Source: Periplaneta americana (Eukaryota; Arthropoda; Insecta; Blattodea; Blattidae). From it: a stretch of 64,000 nucleotides of DNA. The stretch is from contig NC_091123.1 in NCBI RefSeq assembly GCF_040183065.1, positions 5,336,501 to 5,400,500 of the forward strand, given 5' to 3'. Numbering within the stretch: the first letter of the stretch is position 1; each line of letters begins with the position of its first letter. The notes beneath the pieces are model-generated. The model had not been told where the DNA came from, did not search any database, and was given only the letters and a program-made list of their open reading frames with translations. This document shows, piece by piece, positions 9,742-19,700 of this stretch. Made by a program: the position numbers and the translations under genes.

Positions 9742-12700
9742 GTTGCAGACTCAAACTGGACTTTCTAGTGTTGAATATTCTTATAAGTTCTTGGTCTTTC
9801 TTGAAACGAGCAAACCAGCGAAAAATTTACGAATTAGATAAACAATAAATTGTCCCCGTGAGCTTCCTATATCAATATGTCTGGAATGCGCTTTTCCGAA
9901 CTTCGCGCACAATTTAACGTTAACTAGTGGCTCCATTTTGATTTTACGAGAACAGATGACATAAGCTAGCTAACATTGTTGAGAAACAAATGACGAACGC
10001 AACGCAGTTGAAAAGCAATTTTGTGTTTAATACAGGTCAGGAGATTTCTCGTTACGATATGTATTATTTAACAGTTAAAGCTAAGACCATACTCGTTAAA
10101 AAAAATTGGGGAACAGATGCATTATAGGAGTCACCCATCACACATTATACGCAAAAAAATAGTCAGCGGAAGTAATTTTTCGATTAGCGTTTTTAGCATT
10201 CGATATTCGATAAACATACCAAATTAAAAAATTAAATAAAGAAATTTAAACAGTTTGTTACTATTGATGTGATTTTAGTCACTTTGTATTATATTTTTGG
10301 TCCAGGAAAATATAATTTACTATTTCTGCCGTTATTTACATTTTGAAGTAGGCTACAAGTTAACAAAATAAAACTGACTGTTAATTTAGAAGTTGGCAAC
10401 ATTTATTATTTTATGTCGATTATAATAACAATATGTACCGATAGTAGTATTCATACCATTCAATCAATAAGGATATTGACCCCAATAATGCATCTCTGCC
10501 AAAATGGGCAAGGAATTTAAGGAAATCTGTATGACTGTGTACTACTAGAATTTTCTTTTTAGTCAACAATCCGAAGACTGATTTGAATCTCTCAAGTGAC
10601 ACCAACTGGCATCACTCGTGAAGCAACCAAGCCAAGAGGTAATGACTTAGTTTCCTGCATGTTAACATTTTTAGAACTGACCAAAATTAGCTATACTATC
10701 GAAAATGACGGTTCTGACATGAGTGAAAGTATTAGCCTTCAGTTCTTTATTATTGTCGTTGTTATGACACTTTTCAAATATATTTACCGGTCCAGATTCA
10801 TGCAGAAATTGTTTAATTTTAATTTCACTAGACTTACAACTATATTTTTATATATTCTACATACCGTAATTAACATGATTGAAGTTAGAAAGAAATAATT
10901 ACTATTTGTGTAAACAATTAAACTGAAAATTCAACACAAAGACCGTAGCAGAATGTTAGGGGACGATGATAAAGAACTCTTGAATGTAAACTATAAGTCA
11001 TCTAGACTGTGGAGGTCACTTCTTAATAATAGAGTTATTTCTGGCTTGAAAATAACACCTTGTGTGCACACATTTAAACTTGGCTAACCATTAGATACAT
11101 GATGGACTTCACACAATAGTCATGGAAATACTGGGTACATGGGTTGTGTATGCGTGCGCATAATAAATATCAAACAAAATACACTACAGTCTTAAGGAAA
11201 GTAGCCTACATATTGTACAGTATTTTATTACTTAAATGTTACTAGTCAGTGACGTATTTGTATGCAATAGAGAGGAAAGGGAACTGGGCACCTTGTCCTA
11301 CTGTAAATATCTTGATATAATAAAGTTTTATATAAGTTTAAAAATGCAAGAAATTGATATAGTATAATATACAGATCAATTAAATGATATTTTGCAACTG
11401 ATAATACGCTATATATGAATGGTTTAATGACTATTCATCCGTTTAAGTAATAACACAGTTTCTAGTTACGAAAAAAAAAATTAACCATATTCTTTACCAT
11501 TTTCTACGGAAATAAATTATTTTTCTCATGAGAAATCCTTATCCCAAATCCATTACAATTGTGCAAAACAAAATAATAACGATTTGGAGAAATCAATGTT
11601 TTCGTACCTACCTAATAAAAAAAAAAAGAGTTGCGAATATAAAAAAAAAGTTGCGAAAACAATAACAAAATAACAGTTCGATCAATGCCTTACAGAAACA
11701 GCCAAAGACTATAAATGCCAATTTTCTCTTTCTTTATAATTATGTACTGTACCTAAAAAACGCTGTAATATTAAATTTTTAAAACTGCTAAGTTGTCGGT
11801 GTAGAATCGTCTCTTGGAAGCTTAAAAACCACGTACGCTCGCAGTTACAAATTGTTGGGTCATAATTTTGTAAAAATGCCAACAGCTGAGTCAATTTACG
11901 AATGGGAAAATTAAGCTAGATTTATGATACGAAGGATGTAGGTTTTAAATGTTGTACTACGCTTGCTTGATTGTACACTGAGTAGGACGATGCTCCATTA
12001 TGACTGCGTACAAAATGTGCTACATGCGTAAATTGGCGAGCTAATTTTAACTTGTCCGCCCAAACATTTGTTCAATCACTTTCCAGGACCTTCCGTCGGG
12101 GTCAAGGTCGGTTACTTTTACAACTGAATAAATTGTGTCGTTTCGTATCGTACTCTGTTATGAAGGTATTTACGATGACTTGCTGTTGTAATGAATACAC
12201 ACATTTTCGACCGGATTTAAATAATGAGAATGAACATAAACAATTGAAATGTATTTTTTAATAGTGTACTACGATATTCAATTGGTTAATTTAGTGTCAA
12301 AGACATGTAATTGATGCATACCTTAAAAACATCAATAGACTCTCGAATGTACTGAACAATACCGAAAATATTGGTGTTACGGTTTCTGTACATCGGTAGA
12401 TGAATACTTTCACCTCTTGTTTTGAGGTTAGTCTTTTGTGTAATGTGAAGTGAAAGAGGAAATTAAATCTACAAAATTATTCCATGAATTTACTAACAGA
12501 AGCAACGCCGCCTTCATAGAATTTCATTCTAAAATGAAGAAACTGCAAAATCTGTTATAGCAACGTTATTTTCTACTCAACTTCGAACAAATTATAGTAC
12601 ATACGCACAATACATTTATAAAATATACTATCTAATGGACGATTAATTGAAATATGTTATTGAAAACGATCGCAGATTCATTTATACTTGCGTAGTAACC

Positions 12701-12877
12701 TTATTTCTACAACGCTCGCATACAAACGTGAAACAAAAAGTTACACAAAGAATTATGTCAATAACATAGCGTACATATACATAGTACATGCCTTTATGAA
12801 CATGAATGAATTGGAGTAAAAACAATCCGTCAATGGAATCACAATAATTAGAAAACAGCGAAGTGAACTGAACATAC
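9742..12877. other. Intergenic or intronic, no gene resolved
   Basis: AT-rich sequence with A-runs near 11465, 11617 and 11641. The stretch near 10110-10180 resembles 49995-50090 (shared GGAACAGATG, ATTATAG and a run before GGAAGTA), so both are probably pieces of one dispersed repeat. Segments with sense-like runs at 10420-10605 and 11709-11894 show no domain. If the exon at 12878-12961 is real, this span is its first intron. Confidence 0.3.
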
Positions 12878-12961
12878 CTGGCATTTTTCGAAGTTTTCTC
12901 TTTCCTGTTCGAGACTCGTTTTCCGTGGTTGTAATACTCTGGGTAGAGATAACGATGCCAT
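12878..12961 (-). CDS. Probable first coding exon of an unidentified gene
   Basis: The minus strand reads MASLSLPRVLQPRKTSLEQE then RENFEKCQ, 28 codons in phase 0, ending CAG at a GTATGT donor. Codon use is balanced and charged residues are frequent, unlike its neighbours. The sequence upstream is the most CpG-rich of the region. This is the best of the three orphan exons. I cannot name the protein, and downstream exons were not found between here and the left edge. Confidence 0.42.
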
Positions 12962-13130
12962 CTCACATCACATAAAATCTAACAAAAAGTCACAAAAATC
13001 TCCTAATCAACCATACATCTGCTCACTACACGACTCCTTGACTTGACGTGCCCAGTTTTACCAACGCTCGGCGATAGAATCGGCTGCTCTCTCCCGCTTC
13101 ACGACTGTCAGCGCGCGAGTTGGTCCAGCA
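12962..13130 (-). promoter_or_regulatory. GC/CpG-rich candidate promoter
   Basis: The block contains several CpGs, a CRE-like TGACGTG on the plus strand near 13044, and CAGCGCGCGAG near 13110. It lies directly upstream of the candidate exon at 12878-12961. No TATA box is evident. The function is inferred from composition and position only. Confidence 0.3.
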
Positions 13131-13779
13131 ATGTTCCCATTCGTGGAGATTAGCTATCTGTCAAATAGCCACGCCCCGTTCACATGTGCTGTTACGCAAA
13201 GCTCTTCTTATTAAACATAAACACCACCATACAACTCATATAAATTCTAAACATGCATTGTTAGTGCATGTAGTGGAATTACTGTTGATTATCGACATTC
13301 TTTTTAAAATCCTTATTTCGCCAATGTACAGAATTATGTTGGTATCACTGCTCACAATATAAATTTATTGTACGGAGAGGGGTGAAGAATGTCAATACAT
13401 GAGTACCACCTATGAACCACATTTGTAAACTAAGTTGATTGTTTTTTTTTTCTTTATTTATATATCGCTACAAATTCTCCCTTACTTTAAAAAAAAAAAT
13501 AAATAAATAAATAAAAAATAAATCGTAGCTACCAAACTTCCTGAAATATGTTTCTATTCACCATAATAAAATTGTCATGATCAGTTTATTTCGTCATGAC
13601 TTTCTTGTGTTAAGTTCCCGAGGCAATTACTTTAAATAAAAAATTTATTTCAAATTTTTGTCCCAAAAGGTTTAAGGGGAATTCGAAACGACTTATCCCC
13701 GTAATGGTTAGTTATCTTCTATATTCTCAGCTCTTATAAAATAAAAAATAGACAAAATAACACAATTTTTACCACAATA
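13131..13779. other. Intergenic, nothing recognised
   Basis: AT-rich with poly-T near 13442 and an A-rich (AAAT)n-like run near 13490-13520. No gene signal. Confidence 0.35.
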
Positions 13780-13858
13780 AAGTCATTTGACCTCTTGCAC
13801 TCCAATATTTCTCAAAGATATTATCATGATCAGCCACTGAAGCACAGATTTTGAGGTA
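13780..13858 (-). pseudogene. LINE 3'-end fragment (same family as 23882-24247)
   Basis: GTCATTTGACCTCTTGCACT then CCAATATTTCTCAAAGATATT is nearly identical to 23907-23990, where the minus strand encodes the C-terminus of a Jockey-like LINE. Only about 80 bp survive here. Confidence 0.75.
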
Positions 13859-14702
13859 TCTACAGTTCGGAAAGTTTAACTCATGGGTGAAATGTAATAA
13901 AATTGAAGCTGTCATATGTGAGAACTAAAACACCACAATTCGTGAAAAGCACAAGTATAGGTATCAGTATTGGTTCAGTCCAGCATATAATCCATATCTG
14001 CTTTGTTTTTGGAAAGATGCAATGAGGTGGATCACATACAGACTAACCAATGAAATGAAAGCTGGTCAATTTACTTCTGCAACATTATCAAGATTAAGGC
14101 AGCCCATAGGAGGGGTGAAGACACTCGAATGGAGGGGCCTGGACATCCAGTTCAATTTTTAGATATTTTTTAAGGAGAGGAAGACAAAATATTTACAAAA
14201 CTATGTATTATAGCCTTATATTAGTGTTGAATTTATTTCCAGGGTCAACTCGTACCTACATATAAATCAATTAATAATTAGAATGATGTATGTACCCTTG
14301 GTCAAAATGAAAGTGGCTGCATCTCTAAGACAAGGTATGAATCGGGTAATTCTGTGATAAATTTTCTTTGTCACAATGTTTACAGGATGACCCAGTCTTT
14401 TCGTATCTCCCACACTTGTCTCTATTTTTTTTTTGTTTTTTTTACCAGTAATATGTTCATCATATTGACATACATTGTCTACACTTGACATTCGCTTGTG
14501 GATTTTCTCCTGTTTATACATGCTTGCAAAAATCTTACGACAGATCAAATTTTCAATTTAACCACCATGGTTATATATTGAACAACTTAGTAATAATTAT
14601 TCACAACAGCGACTTTGATGTGTGTCCTGGTTTAATGTAAATGTTTCGAATAACTGCTGGTAATCCAATGGTAGCCTAAGATATTTTATTATGTTTAACA
14701 AT
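13859..14702. other. Repeat-derived intergenic sequence
   Basis: Near 14110-14200 the sequence resembles 19850-19940 (an ACTCGA core, then TTTTTAGATATTTT and AGAGGAA), so both belong to one dispersed repeat of unknown class. No coding signal. Confidence 0.35.
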
Positions 14703-14945
14703 AATCCACCAAGTTAGCTCTGTGGTAGCGTGTCTGCCTCCTGACTAGTCGGCCCAGGTTCGATTCCCAGTGGGGTCAGAAATTTTCATGCAAAAATTTC
14801 TACCTCGGGACTAGGAGAGATGCCGGTGCACAACTTCTAATCACTAGATTGTGCACCAATATGCCTGGGTTAAATCCCAAATCTCTCCGCAGTGCATATG
14901 AAGAGAAGGCATATATCACTGTTGAACTAAGTCACTTTCGTATAA
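14703..14945 (+). mobile_element. tRNA-derived SINE, second family
   Basis: The tRNA-like head AGTTAGCTCTGTGGTAGCG (A box) and GGTTCGATTCCCAG (B box) are 40-50 bp apart. The body has TTTCATGCAAAAATTTC and GGACTAGGAGAGATGCC and an unusual GTGCACCAATATGCCTGGG stretch. The body differs from the SINE at 5722. Confidence 0.72.
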
Positions 14946-15336
14946 TTTTCTAGAAATGTAATATAACAGCTAGCTTTAGCCCTAAGCAACGAAGATTTCC
15001 TACAAAATAATCGAGGAAAACGAGAGAGGCACTATTGACAGTATTTTGGAAGCGGCATAAAGAACAGCCACGAGCAACTCTCCCAAGCGATGAGCGCGAT
15101 TCACGCCCGAGCGCAACAGTGCATTGAAGTGTAAAGAGGTACCTTTGAAAATGTGCGAAAACATCGACCCCGACATCTAGAATATTAGGTATGTATGCAT
15201 ACGTGAATATAAATTTTAAGTTTGTCTGTTATCTGTCTCTAAATGCGAGTTAGTACAATGGAATCTCAGAAAGCAAATCAAGATTTCAGGTATAACTCCC
15301 TGTAAAGTTGATTTGAATAATTTCGAGGGAAAAATT

Positions 15337-15411
15337 GTTCCGGAGCCGGGTATCGAACCCGGGGCCTTTGGTTTAACGTACCAACGCTCTACCACTGAGC
15401 TACTCGGGAAC
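15337..15411 (-). tRNA. tRNA-like unit (Asn-GTT-like fold), probably SINE-derived
   Basis: The minus strand gives a full cloverleaf of 75 nt. The acceptor GTTCC pairs with GGAAC, the D arm is TAGCTCAGTGGTAGAGC, the anticodon stem is TTGGT/ACCAA with a 7-nt loop ACGTTAA, and the T arm is CCGGGTTCGATACCCGG. Reading positions 34-36 gives GTT (Asn), but position 33 is C where functional tRNAs have U. Its position inside a duplicated dispersed repeat argues for a SINE head or pseudo-tRNA. Confidence 0.5.
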
Positions 15412-15621
15412 TCTAACAGACACCGATCCAATTTTTCCCTCTATATCCACAGACCTCAAAGTGGGCTGACAACCATCAAGCAACCAACTTCGAGTGCACA
15501 CTAACTCCGTGTGACTTAAATTGTGGTTTTCTGTTAACGAACAGTGACGTGTATTATGCAAATCAAGATTTCAGGTATAACACCCTGTAAAGTTGATTTG
15601 AATAATTTCAAGGGAAAAATT

Positions 15622-15696
15622 GTTCTGGAGCCGGGTATCGAACCCGGGGCCTTTGGTTTAACGTACCAACGCTCTACCACTGAGCTACTCGGGAAC
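15622..15696 (-). tRNA. tRNA-like unit, second tandem copy
   Basis: It is almost identical to 15337-15411 and keeps the same arms and C33 anomaly. One change (CCGGAAC to CCAGAAC on the minus strand) weakens the acceptor stem. It is probably not a functional tRNA. Confidence 0.5.
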
Positions 15697-15799
15697 TCTA
15701 ACCGACACCGATCCAATTATTCGGAATCTCAGAAGTTTGTGTGAAATCAAAGAGCCATATCTCCGTAACCGTTCGAAAATGGACCTATATTCATATGAA

Positions 15800-16065
15800 C
15801 TTTTTGACTCAGAATGACTTCAGAATTCACATCCTAAATTTTTTATCTTTCCCCGTGAATCACCCTGTATTTTTTATGATTGGCTAATTAATATTAACCT
15901 GGCACACTCACAATCACACTCACATTCATATAAATTTCCAGACTCTAGACAACCAGGCAATTTTTCTTCTTCAAGAAAAATTCACTGAGAGCCGAGCCCG
16001 GGTATCGAACCTCCAGATCAGGAAGCCACCATGCTGACCAACAGATCGTGGAGGGAGTCATTTCA
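15800..16065 (-). mobile_element. TIR-element end plus tRNA-derived SINE fragment
   Basis: 15850-15872 reads CCGTGAATCACCCTGTAT, the terminal motif of the element at 23492-24585. From about 15965 a minus-strand tRNA-like head follows, with B box GGTTCGATACCCGGG and a degenerate A box. Neither unit is complete. Confidence 0.5.
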
Positions 16066-16342
16066 GATGGTATTAAATGTTAATTCAGTTATACATTTTT
16101 CTCACTTATCATTTTTTTCTTCTTCAGACTCCTATAAAAACGTATAAATAAAAATTTTACTGTGTATCAACATTCACAAATAAAGAAATGAAGTACAAAA
16201 TGATTACGTTATATTTCCAGGAATGTGTACACAAACATAATCTTGTCCACAGAACTGTGTAATTAAGACAATTATACAAAACGCTTCTTCAACTTCTTTA
16301 AACGAAACACAGACATATTCAATGCAACAATGTTCCCGCATT

Positions 16343-16753
16343 TCAATCACTGCCTGACCCAGAACCTGATCCTTCCTCATCTTCGGACGTGGGAGGTGTA
16401 CTTTCTATAGGTTCATCAATTTCATCATCTTCATCCTCCGACTCCTTCTTTTCTTTCTTTCCTTTGGCTGGTGCAGCTTTCTTCTTTTCTGCTGGCTCAT
16501 CAATTTCATCATCTTCATCTTCAGATTCTTTCTTCTCTTTCTTCACTTTGGCTGGTGCAGTCTTCTTCTTTTCTGCTGGTTCATCAATTTCATCATCTTC
16601 ATCCTCCGATTCCTTCTTTTCTTTCTTCACTTTGGCTGGTGCAGCCTTCTTCTTTTCTGCTGGCTCAGCCGGTTCGTCTTCCTCATCTGAATCCTTCTTC
16701 TCTTTCTTCACCTTGGTATCAGCATCTTTCTCTTTCTTAGCAGCTTCCAATTT
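16343..16753 (-). CDS. Ssrp1: SSRP1 exon 15 (tail, stop)
   Basis: Residues 690-825. It begins after a TTTCAG acceptor, in phase 0. The sequence is lysine- and Asp/Glu-rich, with three 28-residue repeats (16412-16663), and ends STPPTSEDEE then GSGSGSGSD. The STPP-SED ending matches the conserved SSRP1 C-terminus with casein-kinase-2-type acidic serine sites. The plus-strand open frames over this exon are its low-complexity shadow. Confidence 0.95.
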   Translation of the reverse strand, partial: KLEAAKKEKDADTKVKKEKKDSDEEDEPAEPAEKKKAAPAKVKKEKKESEDEDDEIDEPAEKKKTAPAKVKKEKKESEDEDDEIDEPAEKKKAAPAKGKKEKKESEDEDDEIDEPIESTPPTSEDEEGSGSGSGSD

Positions 16754-19700
16754 CTGAAATAAATGTAGGAAACATTAAAATAATGGTTAAAAAAACGTAA
16801 TTATAACAAATTGAATGAAATAAATCAGTAAACTGAAAACTGAAAGGGTGGAAATGGAATAATCCAAAGCCACACTTTTGACAAAAATGGTTTTTTGTGC
16901 AAATTCATTTCTTAATACAGTAAAACCCCGATAAGACGCTGTTCAAGGGACCGGATGTAAAACGCATATTAACCAGGACCGCATATTAGGCGGGTATACT
17001 AATTTTGACTTATGTACAGTATCTATTTCCATTTTACTTTACTGAAATACATGATTCATGAAAGGTAATACAGTATTACTCCATTATGTAATTACTGTAC
17101 TGTATGTCAAAGACATTGGGTCGATTTCTAAAACACGGACGAAATCGTGGTTCCAAACCTCGGCTTTTAAACCGTGATCGAGGTCTGAATCCTTATGCGA
17201 TTTCTAAAACGAAGTCGACGCGCGGCTTGAGAAGAAACCGAGATTCGTGGGTTTTATATATGGCAACGCAGCTAAGAATCTATTTTTATTCCTGTAAACA
17301 GTCGATATTATAAATAAATGAACATCGGGATTAATATTTTTATTGAATTGCAGTAAGCTACATTCTTTTGTTCTCAGCTAAGGTATTGTTATATTTACTA
17401 ATTTACAGAATATACGAGTGTTTAAAATACTAGCATTACTTTAATATTTAACAGGGAACGAATTTTTTTTTTTAAATTTAATAGGGAACGGATTTTTAGG
17501 TGCCAGAATGATATTGACCAAATAATTAGCACAAGTTGAGCGTTTACATTGTAGTTTATCATTTGTTCACAACTACTACCAACATTAACTACCTGAAGAC
17601 CCAGTTCTAAGGAATTAATAACCTAAATATTAAATGGAATAAAATATGTTGTTTTCTAATGCCAGGCGTTTGACAAAGTCATTTGACCTCTTGCACTCCA
17701 ATATTTAAATGGCAAGTTGTAGCCGATTTAAGTGAACACCATATTTTAACGTTTTGGTGGCTACTTCATTCACACACAACCCCCAGAATGTCTGGAGGAC
17801 CACACCTGCTGTTGGTCGACGGGTCCATTGGACCTAGCTGGGAGATCTTGTTGATCACCATCTTTCCCTCCTTAAGCCACTGGAGGACGATTTTAGTGCC
17901 ATAGCAGGTCAGCACTAGGAACAGAAAAGTAGAAAGAGGAGGAAGGAAAGGGAAATGAACCCCTAGGCCTCGAATGCTCTAATGCCATTGGGGTCGAAGA
18001 AAGTAAGAGTTCAGTCAGAGGACTAGATAGGAAAGGGTACAGAGGGAATTAGGTATTGAATAGAGGAAAATTATACCAAATTCAGTCATTAACTCATCAA
18101 GCTGACCAGTGCTAATTGATGAGTAGCCCCTCCCTTTAGTTCAGCTCGTAAAATTATGCTTACTAACAGCTGCACCACGGGAAGGTAGGGATGGGACAGT
18201 GGGTATTGGAACTAAAATGTAGTATGGTTCTATTTTCGCATATAACAAGCCCACTACGTGGAAAGCCCCGGTAGCATAAAACTTAAAATAAGAAGGTCGA
18301 TATCATTTTCAAGTATTACATAAAATGTCCAAAACCACTGTAAAGACTAAAAATTAAGTTACATCGTCTTATAGGCATAAAGGTATAATTAACATAAAAT
18401 ATTATATCTGACTTCCCTGAAAGCAACAAGAAGGTGTAAAAAAAATTGTCAACCCACCGCCTCTTGCATTTCGTTGTAGATTATTATTTAGCGTTCTTGC
18501 TAAATTTTGCGTTGATTCCCTCAAAATATTCATCTGAAATTATTGTCGTTATATAGTTACAAAGGAGCATTCCTGTCTCTCATCTCTCTAATCCAGGAAT
18601 TTAATACTCGTAGACACAAATTTTCCTTTGATAACCATCCAGCTGATCTACTGCCTTCATCTTGTATACATGAAGCCATGGTTTTAAACCTACCACAGCC
18701 GTGGTCTCTGCTTCAGACCATGGTTTCGAGCCATGACTCAGAAAAATGAAAAAGATCTCGTTTTATAAATCTAAACACAGTTTAAAGCCGTGGTCGTGCT
18801 CTAGACCTCGTTTTAGAAATCGACCCATTTACAATATGTACTGTACTTAATTCTTTCGAAAAAAAAAAAAAAGAGCTATTTATAGTTGTTTGCCGTGTGT
18901 GTTCTCCAAGTCCTCATGTTTACCACACTTCACTTTCTGTGATTACATTCTCCCAACGTTGCAGCTATAGTGATTGAGTCGCGATTTTTTATTATCATTC
19001 TTAATGTCGATGATGGGATTCCTAATGCATCAGAGAGTTGTTTCTGAGTAAGAGTACTGTTCTCATCGTACTTTCGTAAGATTTCCAATTTTTCCGACAC
19101 AGAAAGCGCTTTTCATTTAACACTCATTGTAATGACATTCACAGACACTTCAATACACTAAAGGACAACAAACTGCCCAGCAAAAATTTCGAGAATTTTA
19201 TTACGGCCAAGTGAGGAATGTTGTTTGAGAGAGAGGGTTAACAAGAGGGTGAGGTATTGTAACTGTATGTAGGCTTTAACCACGAATAAGAGAGCGTAAC
19301 AAGAGGGTGGGGTATACTAAGGTATGATGTATGAAGGTTTAAATGTGCAGGTAAAGGGTCGAATACCAATAGTTTTCAGGTTAATGGCACCAGTGAGTTC
19401 AGTGACCAAGATGTTTCATTGCTGTTACAGTACATTGCTGAAAATTACATCGAAAAAATATTCCACAAAAACAGCGTATTATGCGGAACTTGAGCGCAAC
19501 AAACGGGGTATTTTATAAAGGCGTGTAGGGACAGGATGAAAAAAGCGTATTACACAGGATAGTGTAATAAGCGGGCGCGTCTTATCGAGGTTTTACTGTA
19601 TATATGAGGAAATTACTAGCAAAATATTATAAAAATTATTCAACAAATGACGTAAGTATACGTCGAACAAATTGTGGTACTGCGCCTAGTAGCATTGGAC

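Larger units (their letters stand above)
15271..15720. repeat. Tandem duplication, 285-bp period, each copy carrying a tRNA-like unit
   Basis: CAAATCAAGATTTCAGGTAT occurs at 15274 and 15559. Both copies continue with CCCTGTAAAGTTGATTTGAA, then a tRNA-like unit in minus orientation. Short inverted GAGGGAAAAATTG / CAATTTTTCCCTC flanks surround the first unit. The spacer (GTGTGACTTAAATTGTGG) also recurs at 54133, which marks a dispersed family. Confidence 0.8.
16918..19598 (-). mobile_element. pogo/Tigger-like element in SSRP1 intron 14
   Basis: The left end CAGTAAAACCCCGATAAGAC and the complement of the right end, CAGTAAAACCTCGATAAGAC, are TIRs flanked by TA on both sides, as for Tc1/mariner-pogo elements. 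The transposase N-terminus (18930-19127) is on the minus strand near the right end. The rest of the coding region has been lost or displaced by the nested element at 17118-18826. Confidence 0.85.

Noticed and set aside
15337-15696. Two functional tRNA-Asn genes
   Set aside because: C33 in the anticodon loop, duplicated dispersed-repeat context and shared flanks with palindromic copies indicate a tRNA-derived repeat; kept only as tRNA-like.
16389-16757. Plus-strand open frame rich in Ser and Phe over the SSRP1 tail
   Set aside because: Antisense shadow of the GAA/GAT-rich exon 15.
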